Below are positions 52,063-60,935 of a stretch of DNA of 64,000 bases, one piece after another. The notes beneath the pieces are model-generated. The model was given only the letters and a program-made list of their open reading frames with translations. It did not search any database and had not been told where the DNA came from. The stretch spans positions 837,099 through 901,098 of the forward strand of contig NZ_FNIF01000002.1 of assembly GCF_900103825.1 (NCBI RefSeq), in the 5' to 3' direction. This DNA comes from Paenibacillus sp. yr247 (GTDB lineage: Bacteria; Bacillota; Bacilli; Paenibacillales; NBRC-103111). Numbering within the stretch: the stretch's first letter is position 1; every line of letters starts with the position of its first letter. The translations under genes were made by a program, and so were the position numbers.

Positions 52063-52575
52063 ATGACTTCCTCTCCCCCATATTATTTAGGGTTAGTTCC
52101 CAATTTGTTAAATCCGATTCAGTTAGATTACGAGTGGTTTGGTGTCTTATGGCTGGAAGAAGATCATCATTTTCCCGTTATTGTTGGTTACTGGTTTTCT
52201 AAAGAAAGGTCCGAAATTAAACAAAATGCGATCCTATCAGGGTTTTCAAAATGGACCGAGATATCCGATCAACAGATCGTTATGAGAATGTATCAGTCCA
52301 TAAGAAACAAGCAAAAAAAACAGGATTGGGAGAATCGGACTCGATTATCCATCCGTACTATTTTCAAGCCACCTTGGAATGAAGTTTCCTCAGGGTTGTA
52401 TATCATAAAATCTCGGGACACATACCCCCTTCATGCTTCAGCCATACTTAAGAAGAAATTCTTTGTTTGGTTGGAGCACACAGCCGTATGTGAAACAGAG
52501 GAAGAATTTCATGAGTTCATGAAACGTGTGAATGAAGAGCATCAGATGGAGTTTATCATGAAATTCAAGCATTAG
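52063..52575 (+). CDS. Hypothetical protein under KdpE-like box C
   Basis: 170 residues, soluble, rich in Trp and aromatic residues (LDYEWFGVLWLEEDHHFPVI, KPPWNEVSSGLYI). No family recognised, no signal or membrane segment. AAGGAG lies 9 bp before the ATG. It is monocistronic between the M-box ABC operon and convergent kimA. The same promoter element as kdp and corA suggests a function in K+ limitation. It deserves attention as an unknown member of the regulon. Confidence 0.75.
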   Translation: MTSSPPYYLGLVPNLLNPIQLDYEWFGVLWLEEDHHFPVIVGYWFSKERSEIKQNAILSGFSKWTEISDQQIVMRMYQSIRNKQKKQDWENRTRLSIRTIFKPPWNEVSSGLYIIKSRDTYPLHASAILKKKFFVWLEHTAVCETEEEFHEFMKRVNEEHQMEFIMKFKH

Positions 52576-52710
52576 AATGATTCAAAACAACATTGACCCA
52601 TTTTTTACTATAAGTAAAAAGGAGATAATCATTAGATTATAGGGAACCTTATGCCATGAACTCTTTGTTCTTTTTATATTTTTCATCATTTTGGTCTTAC
52701 GTTATGAAAC

Positions 52711-52753
52711 AAGAAACAGTCTGAGACTTGTAAAAGTCTTAGACTGTTTCTTC
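52711..52753. terminator. Bidirectional intrinsic terminator
   Basis: AAGAAACAGTCTGAGAC / GTCTTAGACTGTTTCTT, 17-bp arms, ends 44 bp before the kimA stop. Confidence 0.92.
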
Positions 52754-52796
52754 GATGAACTAGGTAAATTACCCTCATGTTACCTTGTCCAAATAT

Positions 52797-54632
52797 TTAA
52801 TCGTGTAAATGATAAGGTATTGTTGTAACAGCAATATCTTTTCTAGATTGGAGAGCTTTTCTTATCCGATTTGCAGATTGATTATGCAGTAAACGATGCC
52901 ACCATTTTTTGGTTACAAATTGCGGAAGTAGGACCATTATATTTTTGCTTTCGGAAATGTTTGTATCGATTCGATCAATAAAATCAATCAACGGCCTAAT
53001 CACTGTTCTATACCGAGATTTGAATACAACCAATCTAACACCAGGATTCCACTTTTCCCATTTTTCTTGAATTTTATCTTCATCTTCATCTGTAATAGAA
53101 ACGTAAAAAGCAATGATATTGGGTGAAATCGATTTAGCGTAAATTATTGTATCTGCCACGACTCTGTGTATTCCCGCAATAGGAATGATCACGATAAGTT
53201 CATCTCTTTTTGGCAAAGGTTCATCTAAATTAATTCTTAATTCATCCGCCACATCCTCATAATGACGATAAACTTTCGAAATCATCCATAACATAATCGG
53301 ACTTATCACAATAACGATCCAGGCACCCTCCATAAACTTGGTGATGCTAAATATGATCACAACGGCCAATGTAACTAAGGCCCCGAATCCATTTATTATT
53401 GACTTCTGAAACCAGCGTTTCTTCTTCTCCCTGACCCACTTTAAGACTAATCCACCTTGTGCCAAGGTAAAGGATAGGAATACCCCAATCGCATATAAAG
53501 GAATGAGTAGATCCGTCTTTCCTTCAAAAACAATAAGTAAAATGATAGATAGTATACCAAGCGTTACAATACCATAATTAAATGCTAATCTGTCTCCGCG
53601 GTTTGAAAAAACCCTTGGAAAGTTTTTATCTTGCGCCATGATAGAGGCCAAAATCGGAAACCCGTTGAAGCTTGTATTCGCGGCAAGAACCAGAATCAAC
53701 ATCGTAGCAATTTGTGTGATATAGTAAATAACTCCACGACCGAAAGCTTGTTCCGTGACCATTGATAAAACCGATTCGCTTCCATTCGGGTCTGGCGACA
53801 CGTGATAAGCCAAGGCGAGAACTGTAACACCACCAAAAATGACAGCTAATAACAAAGCCAGTGAAATAAGCGTCATTTTAGCATTTTTTTCTGATGGTCG
53901 ACGAAAGTGAGGAACAGCATTTGATATTGCTTCTATTCCTGTAACCGCCGAACAGCCAGATGAAAAGGCTTTCAACAAGACAAACAAAGTTAAACCCGAA
54001 GGCATTACTGTTGCCATTGGAATACCGTGGGGTGCAGTCGCAGCTCCCGTAAGTACATCAAAAGTTCCTTTTCCAACCAAAGCGATCATACATAAAATAA
54101 ACAAATACGTTGGAAAAGCAAAAATGGTTCCAGACTCAGATGTTCCACGTAAATTAATAAAAACCATAATCACGACGAGCAGTATACATATCTCCACCGT
54201 ATAAGGTACAAATTGTGGAAATGCAGATGTTATCGCAATTACACCGGCAGATATCGAAACAGCGACAGTTAAAGTGTAGTCAATTAACAAGGAGACACCG
54301 GCTAATCTCCCCCAAAACATCCCAAGATTTTCCTTAGAAACCATGTAGGCTCCGCCACCCTGAGGATAAGTATCAATCACCTGACGATAGCTAATGACGA
54401 GTATCCCAATGAGTAAGATGATAGCAATCGCAATGGGAAGAGAAAATGAAAAAGCAACAATTCCAACAGTAGCTAATTCCAGCAAAATTTGTTCGGTCCC
54501 GTAAGCAACAGAAGATAATGCATCCGAGGATAAAATCGGAAGAGCTTTCCAAACAGGCATTTTCTCAGATTCGATTTCACTTGATTTTAATGGTCTTCCG
54601 AATAAAAACTTCTTAATAGAATCTGTGGTCAT
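52797..54632 (-). CDS. kimA: KimA-like high-affinity K+ (K+/H+ symport) transporter
   Basis: 611 residues, against 607 for B. subtilis KimA (YdaO). APC-fold KUP/HAK-related importer: about 12 membrane helices (to about 450) and a C-terminal USP-like cytoplasmic domain (about 470-611, DELIVIIPIAGIHRVVADTI). Signature stretches are SSDALSSVAYGTEQILLELA near 35, DTYPQGGGAYMVSKENLG near 90 and SGCSAVTGIEAISNAVPHF near 225. In B. subtilis it is controlled by c-di-AMP via riboswitch and protein binding. Here no riboswitch is visible in the 136-bp gap upstream. GGAGG lies before the ATG. Confidence 0.93.
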   Translation of the reverse strand: MTTDSIKKFLFGRPLKSSEIESEKMPVWKALPILSSDALSSVAYGTEQILLELATVGIVAFSFSLPIAIAIILLIGILVISYRQVIDTYPQGGGAYMVSKENLGMFWGRLAGVSLLIDYTLTVAVSISAGVIAITSAFPQFVPYTVEICILLVVIMVFINLRGTSESGTIFAFPTYLFILCMIALVGKGTFDVLTGAATAPHGIPMATVMPSGLTLFVLLKAFSSGCSAVTGIEAISNAVPHFRRPSEKNAKMTLISLALLLAVIFGGVTVLALAYHVSPDPNGSESVLSMVTEQAFGRGVIYYITQIATMLILVLAANTSFNGFPILASIMAQDKNFPRVFSNRGDRLAFNYGIVTLGILSIILLIVFEGKTDLLIPLYAIGVFLSFTLAQGGLVLKWVREKKKRWFQKSIINGFGALVTLAVVIIFSITKFMEGAWIVIVISPIMLWMISKVYRHYEDVADELRINLDEPLPKRDELIVIIPIAGIHRVVADTIIYAKSISPNIIAFYVSITDEDEDKIQEKWEKWNPGVRLVVFKSRYRTVIRPLIDFIDRIDTNISESKNIMVLLPQFVTKKWWHRLLHNQSANRIRKALQSRKDIAVTTIPYHLHD

Positions 54633-54767
54633 CTAATAGCCTCCAAAATAAAATAATTACTTTTTCTCGCAGCAAAGATATTATTTTGACACATCGCACC
54701 GGATGTTTGAGTTACCAGCTTCCCACCGCTGATGTCAATCATCATAGAAATTTTGCTTCTCATCGCT

Positions 54768-55640
54768 TTATTCCAAAAAAGCCTTTGGAGAAACATACAC
54801 AAAGCGTTCTCCTCTTGCTAAAACGTGACATTTCAGCCCTGGGTGTTTTTCGTTCAGCTCATCTACGAAATTCCCCGGATGTTCCGAATTTCCGGTAAAA
54901 GTCTCATAATGCAGAGGAATAACCGCATCAACGTTAATTTCCGCAGCAAGCTCCGCAGCTTCACGGTAATTCATATTGCCTACAATCCCTCGGTTCGTCC
55001 GAAAAAAGTCCCGACCATTGATCGGAAGCATGGCTAGATCGATGTCATGACCGCGCAGCAATTCAGAGAGTCCCGGATAGATGAGTGTATCCCCTGCATG
55101 ATAAATTGTTACCCCATTTAACTCCACGATATAGCCAACATAACGATGCTGACCTTGCTCATTCGTTTCCAGCTCTTCATGTGCAGCAGGAATCGCCTGT
55201 ATCTTCAATCTCGAGTCAAATAAAGACAAAGACCGCTCCGTATCCGCATCCCTTATTTTCGAAGGATCACATCCGATATTCAAAAGACTTTCCCTGCAAA
55301 ATGCTGGAGCTATCAGTAATGCGCTTTCATTTTGTTTTACAAGTACGCTCAGCGTACCGGGGTCAAGATGGTCCTCGTGCTCGTGTGTAATCAGGCAAAT
55401 ATCGACATTCGTAATCTCTTCCGGCGTAAGCGGAGTCTGATATAAACGAGCGACCCCATGTGTTCTCTCTAAATAATCAGAGACGAAGGGATCGATATAT
55501 ATCGTAACTCCCGCTCCTTTGAGAATGATACTTTCCTGACCCAAAAACCAGATCCCGATTGTTCCAAATGGTACATTGGTGTTGTTGACTTCTTGGATTA
55601 ATGAATGTCCGCTACCTTCTAGACGATCGTGCTTTTTCAT
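54768..55640 (-). CDS. UlaG-like metallo-beta-lactamase fold hydrolase
   Basis: 290 residues. The MBL motif LITHEHEDHLDP is near 84-95, with further ligands in YHAGDTLIYP near 183 and VIPLHYETF near 246. This is the L-ascorbate-6-phosphate lactonase-like branch (UlaG/YycJ-type, metal-dependent). No phosphotransferase genes for ascorbate are nearby, so a different lactone or phosphoester substrate is likely. The ATG has GAGGG upstream. Nothing else recognisable lies in 55641-55845. Confidence 0.82.
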   Translation of the reverse strand: MKKHDRLEGSGHSLIQEVNNTNVPFGTIGIWFLGQESIILKGAGVTIYIDPFVSDYLERTHGVARLYQTPLTPEEITNVDICLITHEHEDHLDPGTLSVLVKQNESALLIAPAFCRESLLNIGCDPSKIRDADTERSLSLFDSRLKIQAIPAAHEELETNEQGQHRYVGYIVELNGVTIYHAGDTLIYPGLSELLRGHDIDLAMLPINGRDFFRTNRGIVGNMNYREAAELAAEINVDAVIPLHYETFTGNSEHPGNFVDELNEKHPGLKCHVLARGERFVYVSPKAFLE

Positions 55641-55845
55641 CCAATTCCCTCCTGAGTATTCCGAAATTACAAGCTTTCATATGCATTGTAACAAATACAT
55701 CAGCTAGATATTTGCTTAAAGTAGAAAAGATGTTGGACTTTTCCGATAATCCAACTCTCCATTAGGCTTTGCTTGCCATTAATTTGTTATCTGTCTCAGC
55801 GTTAATCCAATATGGTTAGTGTCGTGTCAATAATACCTGCCAGTT

Positions 55846-56009
55846 TTAATCAAATATATGATTCTCTGTTTTAGAGAAACTCTGATTCACTTCAGCAGCC
55901 GCTTCCGAATCATGAATCGCTAATTCATCATATCGCTCTATTACTTTCATATATGAATCATGCTTGTCTCCGAAAGTATCATAAATGCTTCTCCGATGCT
56001 TCTAGCCAT
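55846..56009 (-). pseudogene. Small conserved-looking gene with a one-base frameshift
   Basis: A perfect AAAGGAGGTAAAAT precedes ATG at 56009. The frame reads MARSIGEAF and then hits an early stop. Restoring one base at the short T-run (55983-55985, AAA on the plus strand) gives a smooth 54-residue protein continuing YDTFGDKHDSYMKVIERYD and ending SFSKTENHIFD at 55846. The length fits exactly one lost base. The product is acidic and helical, with no family recognised. It lies divergent from gerXA. Confidence 0.55.
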
Positions 56010-56090
56010 ATTTTACCTCCTTTAAATGGGAATAATTTCTGTATTTCGGTTCATAATAAGGGGAAAATATCATGGAAAGGCGGTGTTCTT

Positions 56091-57563
56091 ATTCTAGAAA
56101 ATATACATGCTGCTTTGAAAGAGGCCATAAAATCAGATGATTTTATACAGACTGTACATACAATCCATGATAATTTGTTTCATTTTTCTTATTATAATGC
56201 CTGTGTAGACCAAGGACTAATTAATCACAATTTACTGCATTCTCTTCAAATCTCAAAAGGAGAAATCAAAAATTTACATGAATTAAAAAAAGTGATTCCT
56301 ATTGAGGGAATCAAGTTATCATCCAACTTGGAAGAGATTTCGCAAAGTTTGCTTATAGGATCCATTTATATTCAATTGGAACCAAATTTAAGCGAAGGGC
56401 TTTTAGTTAATATTGCGGATTTAACACGCGGATATCGAGGTAATAATGAAGCTGATAATGAATACAGCGTCATTGGTCCAAAAGTCGGTTTTGTCGAAGA
56501 TTTGGATACCAACGTTAGTATACTTCGAAGAGAAATTATATCTGAAAAGCTTATGTTTGAGGAGCACATCATTGGTTCTCTTTCAAAAACGAGAGTTATG
56601 ATTGTTCATTTAGATGGTATTTGCAATCCACAGCATGTAAATACGGTAAGACAAAGACTTGTAGATCTTGATTTTGACGTGATATTTGACAGTGCTATTC
56701 TTGACCAAATCATAGCAGATAACTCTAATTCACCATTCCCTTTATTTATGACATCTGAACGTTTGGATAGAATAAAAGGTAATCTTCTTAACGGGCATGT
56801 GGCTATATTAAGCAACGGTTCTCCTTATGTCATATCAGGACCTACCACTGTGTTTGATTTTTTCAAATCACCAGAAGATTATTACTTGCCATGGATTTTA
56901 GGTTCATTCTTTCGGTGCATTCGTTATATTGGAGTTGCCTATTCAATTCTTGCATCCCCCTTCTATGTTGCCGTATTAACCTTTCATTATTCGGTCATTC
57001 CACAATCTCTTTTGGGTCCGATTATCCAATCTAGAGCGGATGTTCCCTTTCCGCCTATCCTTGAAGTATTGCTCTTAGAATTAACCGTCGAGATGTTACG
57101 TGAAGCTGGAGCCAGATTGCCAACCAAAGTCGGACAAACTGTGGGGATTGTGGGCGGTATCGTACTTGGAGAAGCCGCCGTGCAAGCCGCTCTCACTAGC
57201 AATATATTAATTATTGTTGTTTCTCTTTCTGCACTCGCATCTTTTGCCACACCTACCTTCAAGATGGCTAATACCATACGCTTTCTGAGGTTTCCAATGA
57301 TGGGCTTGGCGGCAGCTTGGGGCGGTTTAGGCATTATGATCGGGGTTGTGTTTCTTCTAGGCCATTTGTTGCGGTTGAAATCTTTGGGAACTCCGTACAT
57401 TGTTCCAGTGTTCCCTTTTCGTTTCCGTGAATTCACAGATAGTTTTATTCGCTCCTCCCTCAGCCTTACTTTTAATCGACCTCGTTTTTTACGCCCACTC
57501 TCGTTGAAAAGATATAAGGTAAGCAAATCGAAGGATATTAGTGACGATTACAATAACGAATAA
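56091..57563 (+). CDS. GerA-type spore germination receptor, A subunit
   Basis: About 490 residues, GerXA/GerBA family. N-terminal cytoplasmic domain with IYIQLEPNLSEGLLVNIADL near 90 and LRREIISEKLMFEEHIIGSL near 145, then membrane helices from about 280 (FRCIRYIGVAYSILASPFYV, PFPPILEVLLLELTVEMLRE). Together with XB and XC it forms an inner spore membrane nutrient receptor. No ATG, GTG or TTG fits: AAAGGCGGTG at 56076-56085 is followed after 5 bp by ATT at 56091 in frame. The start may be ATT, or a mutated ATG. An in-frame ATG at 55953 is far upstream without such a site. Confidence 0.85.
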   Translation: MLENIHAALKEAIKSDDFIQTVHTIHDNLFHFSYYNACVDQGLINHNLLHSLQISKGEIKNLHELKKVIPIEGIKLSSNLEEISQSLLIGSIYIQLEPNLSEGLLVNIADLTRGYRGNNEADNEYSVIGPKVGFVEDLDTNVSILRREIISEKLMFEEHIIGSLSKTRVMIVHLDGICNPQHVNTVRQRLVDLDFDVIFDSAILDQIIADNSNSPFPLFMTSERLDRIKGNLLNGHVAILSNGSPYVISGPTTVFDFFKSPEDYYLPWILGSFFRCIRYIGVAYSILASPFYVAVLTFHYSVIPQSLLGPIIQSRADVPFPPILEVLLLELTVEMLREAGARLPTKVGQTVGIVGGIVLGEAAVQAALTSNILIIVVSLSALASFATPTFKMANTIRFLRFPMMGLAAAWGGLGIMIGVVFLLGHLLRLKSLGTPYIVPVFPFRFREFTDSFIRSSLSLTFNRPRFLRPLSLKRYKVSKSKDISDDYNNE

Positions 57564-57589
57564 ATTTCTAAGTAAGGGAAACAGAGTCA

Positions 57590-58645
57590 ATGAAAACGTA
57601 CTTACCCATTCTTTTCGTTTGCTTCCTTTTATCGGGATGCGCACAGGCACAAATTGTAGATCGGATGAAAATCATACAAAGTGTGGGTTTCGACATGCAT
57701 GGAGATACAATTAGGGGCAGTCACTTGTATTCTGCGTATGAAAAGAAAGCTCGATTATTATTATTAACCACAGAAGCACAAACGATTTATGGATTACTTG
57801 CACCCTTAACTACCCAATCAGATCGCCCTGTTGCATCCGGGCAATTACGGACATTTGTCATTAGTGAAAAATTTGCAAGAAGAGGCATTTCAGAGCTTGC
57901 CAGCGCCCTTGTTCTAGATCCCCTTGTAGGTAGCCACTCGACAGTAATTATAACGAAGCAAAATGCAAGTGATATTTTATCCGAAGCTTTAAAATATCCT
58001 CCCTTTTACTTAGCAAATCTAATCAAACAAAACATGGAGAATGGGAATACGCCTTCGACAGATATCCATATATTTCTTAATCAATATTTTGGAGAAGGTC
58101 AAGATGTTTATTTACCCATCTTACATAAAGATCCAAAAGGCGTATTACAAATGGATGGTTTAGGTGTTTTTAAAGAGGATAAATTAAAGCTTACGTTAAC
58201 GAATAAAGAGGGATTATATGTAAAACTGCTTAAGGATAAAACCAACATCATATTAGGTACTTATGAATTTAAATCGAAACAAAAGGATAAAATTTCATTA
58301 AAAATAATCTACGGAAACCGAAAAATCACTGTGCAGAATGAAAAAGCTGTCCTATCACTTAAACTAAATATAGAAATGCGAGATTATCCAACAAGCATAA
58401 AGACATCTGACAAAAACCAAATACTTGAACTAAAGAAACAAATCGAAAACAATTTAACAACAGAAATTACAAACATGCTGGAAAATTTTCAGAAGAATAA
58501 TGTGGATCCGATTGGCTTAGGAGATCTAAATAGGAGCAAGCAAAGAAATTGGAATGAGCAAGAATTTATGAATCTGATCTACCCAAATATGAAATTTGAA
58601 GTACATATAGAAATAAAAATATTACAATTGGGAGTTGGGCATTAG
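57590..58645 (+). CDS. Ger(x)C family spore germination lipoprotein
   Basis: 351 residues. Lipoprotein signal peptide with lipobox FLLSGC (Cys near 17), then the GerXC domains: an N-terminal region (DRMKIIQSVGFD, LRTFVISEKFARRG) and a C-terminal domain with EFMNLIYPNMKFEVHIEIKI. It is the lipid-anchored subunit of the receptor on the spore inner membrane. It lies 26 bp after gerXA; gerXB overlaps its last base. Order A-C-B is common in Bacillales. Confidence 0.92.
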   Translation: MKTYLPILFVCFLLSGCAQAQIVDRMKIIQSVGFDMHGDTIRGSHLYSAYEKKARLLLLTTEAQTIYGLLAPLTTQSDRPVASGQLRTFVISEKFARRGISELASALVLDPLVGSHSTVIITKQNASDILSEALKYPPFYLANLIKQNMENGNTPSTDIHIFLNQYFGEGQDVYLPILHKDPKGVLQMDGLGVFKEDKLKLTLTNKEGLYVKLLKDKTNIILGTYEFKSKQKDKISLKIIYGNRKITVQNEKAVLSLKLNIEMRDYPTSIKTSDKNQILELKKQIENNLTTEITNMLENFQKNNVDPIGLGDLNRSKQRNWNEQEFMNLIYPNMKFEVHIEIKILQLGVGH

Positions 58646-59733
58646 TGCAGAAACTGGTTAAGGAAAATTACTTAATGTCCGGATTCTTTGCTTTTTTCTT
58701 AGTCCATGCGACTCAGAACGGCCTTAGCATTATGTTTTATCAAAATCTAATCTTTGAAGATGCCGGTCGCGATGCTTGGATTTCGATTGTCCTAACGGGT
58801 CTAAGCCTTCATTTCATCATCTGGATGATGTATAAGATGCTTGGCTATCCAGCTAAAGACGTAATTGACTTACATCGAATGATGTTTGGCAATTTCTTTG
58901 GGAATGCCATTTCCTTGCTTATGGTCGGATACTTTTTCATTTTGGCTTTAAGTGTTTTTCGGGGTTATATTGAAATTATAGAAGTTTGGATGTTTCCAAC
59001 CCTTAAAACCTGGGTATTGGCACTACTATTAATTTGTATCATCTATTATCTTGTATCCGGAGGATTAAGAGTATTAACAGGATTTAGTTTATTCTCGGTT
59101 CTATTCAGTATAATAATAATGCTTTTATTATTTTTCCCTTTGCAAAATGGACAAAGAGAGAATTTATTTCCTCTATTTGATCACTCTATTCAAGATATGC
59201 TCAAATCATGTAAATCTTCTAGTATCCTATTTATTGGATTTGAAACTTTGCTTCTCTACTTCCCTTTTTTAAAATTTCCTGAAAAAAGCGCAAAATGGGC
59301 CCATTTCGGTTTACTTTCTAATACAATTCAGTATTTTATAGCAATAGTCGCAACCACTTTGTATTTTAGTCAGGGTATGATAAAACATACGAATTGGCAC
59401 CTTTTGGTGATGACAAAAAGTGTTGAGTTTTCACTTATTGCAAGGTTTGAATTTATTGTCATTGGTATGTGGCTTATTATTTTAATCCCGGTGCTTTGTA
59501 TCTCGATATGGAGTTGTACTAGAATTATAAAAAGAGTAACCAATCTTAAACCTCAAGTGTCTTTACTTTTTATACTAATAACATTCTTCATTGCCGCTCT
59601 TCCGTTCAACGATCGATTTAAGGCTGAAGCGCTAGGAAAATTTGTTGGTGTGTTAGGATTTTATTTTATTTACGCCTACATTCCCTTGCTATTTATCATT
59701 TACCTGATCGTTTCAAAAAGAAAAAAAGCCTAA
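58645..59733 (+). CDS. GerB-type spore germination permease, B subunit
   Basis: 362 residues with ten membrane helices, APC-superfamily spore germination permease that holds the germinant site. GTG start at 58645 overlaps the gerXC stop by one base, with GGGAG upstream. Markers are DAGRDAWISIVLTGLSLH near 30 and the C-terminal YAYIPLLFIIYLIV with the KRKKA end. Translation is coupled to gerXC. A bidirectional-looking terminator follows. The germinant cannot be predicted. Confidence 0.92.
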   Translation: MQKLVKENYLMSGFFAFFLVHATQNGLSIMFYQNLIFEDAGRDAWISIVLTGLSLHFIIWMMYKMLGYPAKDVIDLHRMMFGNFFGNAISLLMVGYFFILALSVFRGYIEIIEVWMFPTLKTWVLALLLICIIYYLVSGGLRVLTGFSLFSVLFSIIIMLLLFFPLQNGQRENLFPLFDHSIQDMLKSCKSSSILFIGFETLLLYFPFLKFPEKSAKWAHFGLLSNTIQYFIAIVATTLYFSQGMIKHTNWHLLVMTKSVEFSLIARFEFIVIGMWLIILIPVLCISIWSCTRIIKRVTNLKPQVSLLFILITFFIAALPFNDRFKAEALGKFVGVLGFYFIYAYIPLLFIIYLIVSKRKKA

Positions 59734-59769
59734 GCAGACAACGGAGATGTCAGTCTGATTAGGTTTTTT
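59729..59769. terminator. Intrinsic terminator after gerXB
   Basis: CCTAA.CAGAC / GTCTG.TTAGG then T6, with A7 on the left side. It serves gerXB and the convergent reductase. Confidence 0.85.
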
Positions 59770-59781
59770 CTACCTATACAA

Positions 59782-60897
59782 TTACAGCAGCTTGTTCAAG
59801 AGATCAGAGGTGTACGGAATTAGCTCCTCATCCCGTCCTTCACGAATCTTTACCGCCCAAGCTGGGTCTGCCAGCATGGCGCGGCCAATAGCAGCCAGGT
59901 CAAACTCATTTCGATCAAGCCTTTCAAGCAGCTCGTCGATAACAGCATTCTCGGCTGTCGAGCTCGTGAAATCTGATTCGAGACCTACCGAGCCTACGGT
60001 GATGGTAGGCTTACCTGTCAGTTTCTTGGTCCAGCCCGCAAGATTTAGATCCGAGCTATCGAATTCGGGTTCCCAGAAACGGCGGGTCGAACAATCAAAG
60101 ATATCAACACCCGCTTCCACCAACGGTGCCAGAAACCGAGCTAGCTGCTCAGGGGTTTCCGCCAGCTTTGCATCGTACGAACCCGTTTTCCACTGAGAGA
60201 ATCGCAGCACAATGGGGAAATCCGGGCCAACCGCTTGACGGCAAGCCTCAATAATCTCTACGGCAAAACGGGTTCTGCCGACTAAGTCACCCCCATAGCG
60301 GTCGTTGCGTTGATTTGTTTTCTCCCAAAAGAACTGGTCAATCAAATAGCCGTGTGCGCCATGAAGCTCAACCCCGTCAAAGCCGAGTCTTTTCGCTTCG
60401 GCAGCAGCTTCCGCATAAGCCTTAATGACATCAGTAATCTCGGACTCTGTCATTGGCTCGCCTACTTTTTCGCCCATCAGATCAATTCCTGATGGGCTGA
60501 TTGAAGGTGCTTCAAGATTAGGCTCAGATCTGATCCTCCGGGTTATGCCAACATGCCAAATCTGTGGAATAATCTTTCCGCCAGCTTCATGCACTTCTTT
60601 GACCACCCGTGCCCAGCCGTTCAACGCAGCTTCGCCATGGAAGTTCGGGATGTTAGGATCACCTGTTGCAGCAGGATGGTTAATTACTGTGCCTTCCGTT
60701 ACGATCAGGCCAACTCCGTTCTCTGCTCGACGACGGTAATAAGCAGCTACATCCATCCCTGGCACTCCGTTTGGAGAGAAGCTTCTTGTCATCGGGGCCA
60801 TCACAATACGGTTGGGTAAGGATAAATTTTTCAGTGTCAAAGGCTTAAATAGCGGCTTAACGGATTGTTTGTGAACAATCTCACTATTTTTATTCAT
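59782..60897 (-). CDS. Old yellow enzyme family NADH:flavin oxidoreductase
   Basis: 371-residue FMN-dependent TIM barrel (NemA/OYE type). NRIVMAPMTRSFSPNG near 30, GVGLIVTEGT near 62, the catalytic pair in GFDGVELHGAHGYLIDQF near 175 (H-G-A-H in place of H..N), RNDRYGGDL near 200, and DLAAIGRAMLADP near 340. It reduces activated alkenes, nitro-compounds or similar electrophiles. AGGAGG lies before the ATG. The aldo/keto reductase gene lies 38 bp upstream on the same strand, so they form one operon, probably for reactive carbonyl detoxification. Confidence 0.92.
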   Translation of the reverse strand: MNKNSEIVHKQSVKPLFKPLTLKNLSLPNRIVMAPMTRSFSPNGVPGMDVAAYYRRRAENGVGLIVTEGTVINHPAATGDPNIPNFHGEAALNGWARVVKEVHEAGGKIIPQIWHVGITRRIRSEPNLEAPSISPSGIDLMGEKVGEPMTESEITDVIKAYAEAAAEAKRLGFDGVELHGAHGYLIDQFFWEKTNQRNDRYGGDLVGRTRFAVEIIEACRQAVGPDFPIVLRFSQWKTGSYDAKLAETPEQLARFLAPLVEAGVDIFDCSTRRFWEPEFDSSDLNLAGWTKKLTGKPTITVGSVGLESDFTSSTAENAVIDELLERLDRNEFDLAAIGRAMLADPAWAVKIREGRDEELIPYTSDLLNKLL

Positions 60898-60935
60898 AAG
60901 ATAACCTCCTAAAATGCGTCATCAACTTGAAACGA

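Noticed and set aside
54633..54767. c-di-AMP riboswitch upstream of kimA
   Set aside because: The gap is too short and none of the GGGGTGAATCC or CCCGAATCCGACAG blocks occur.
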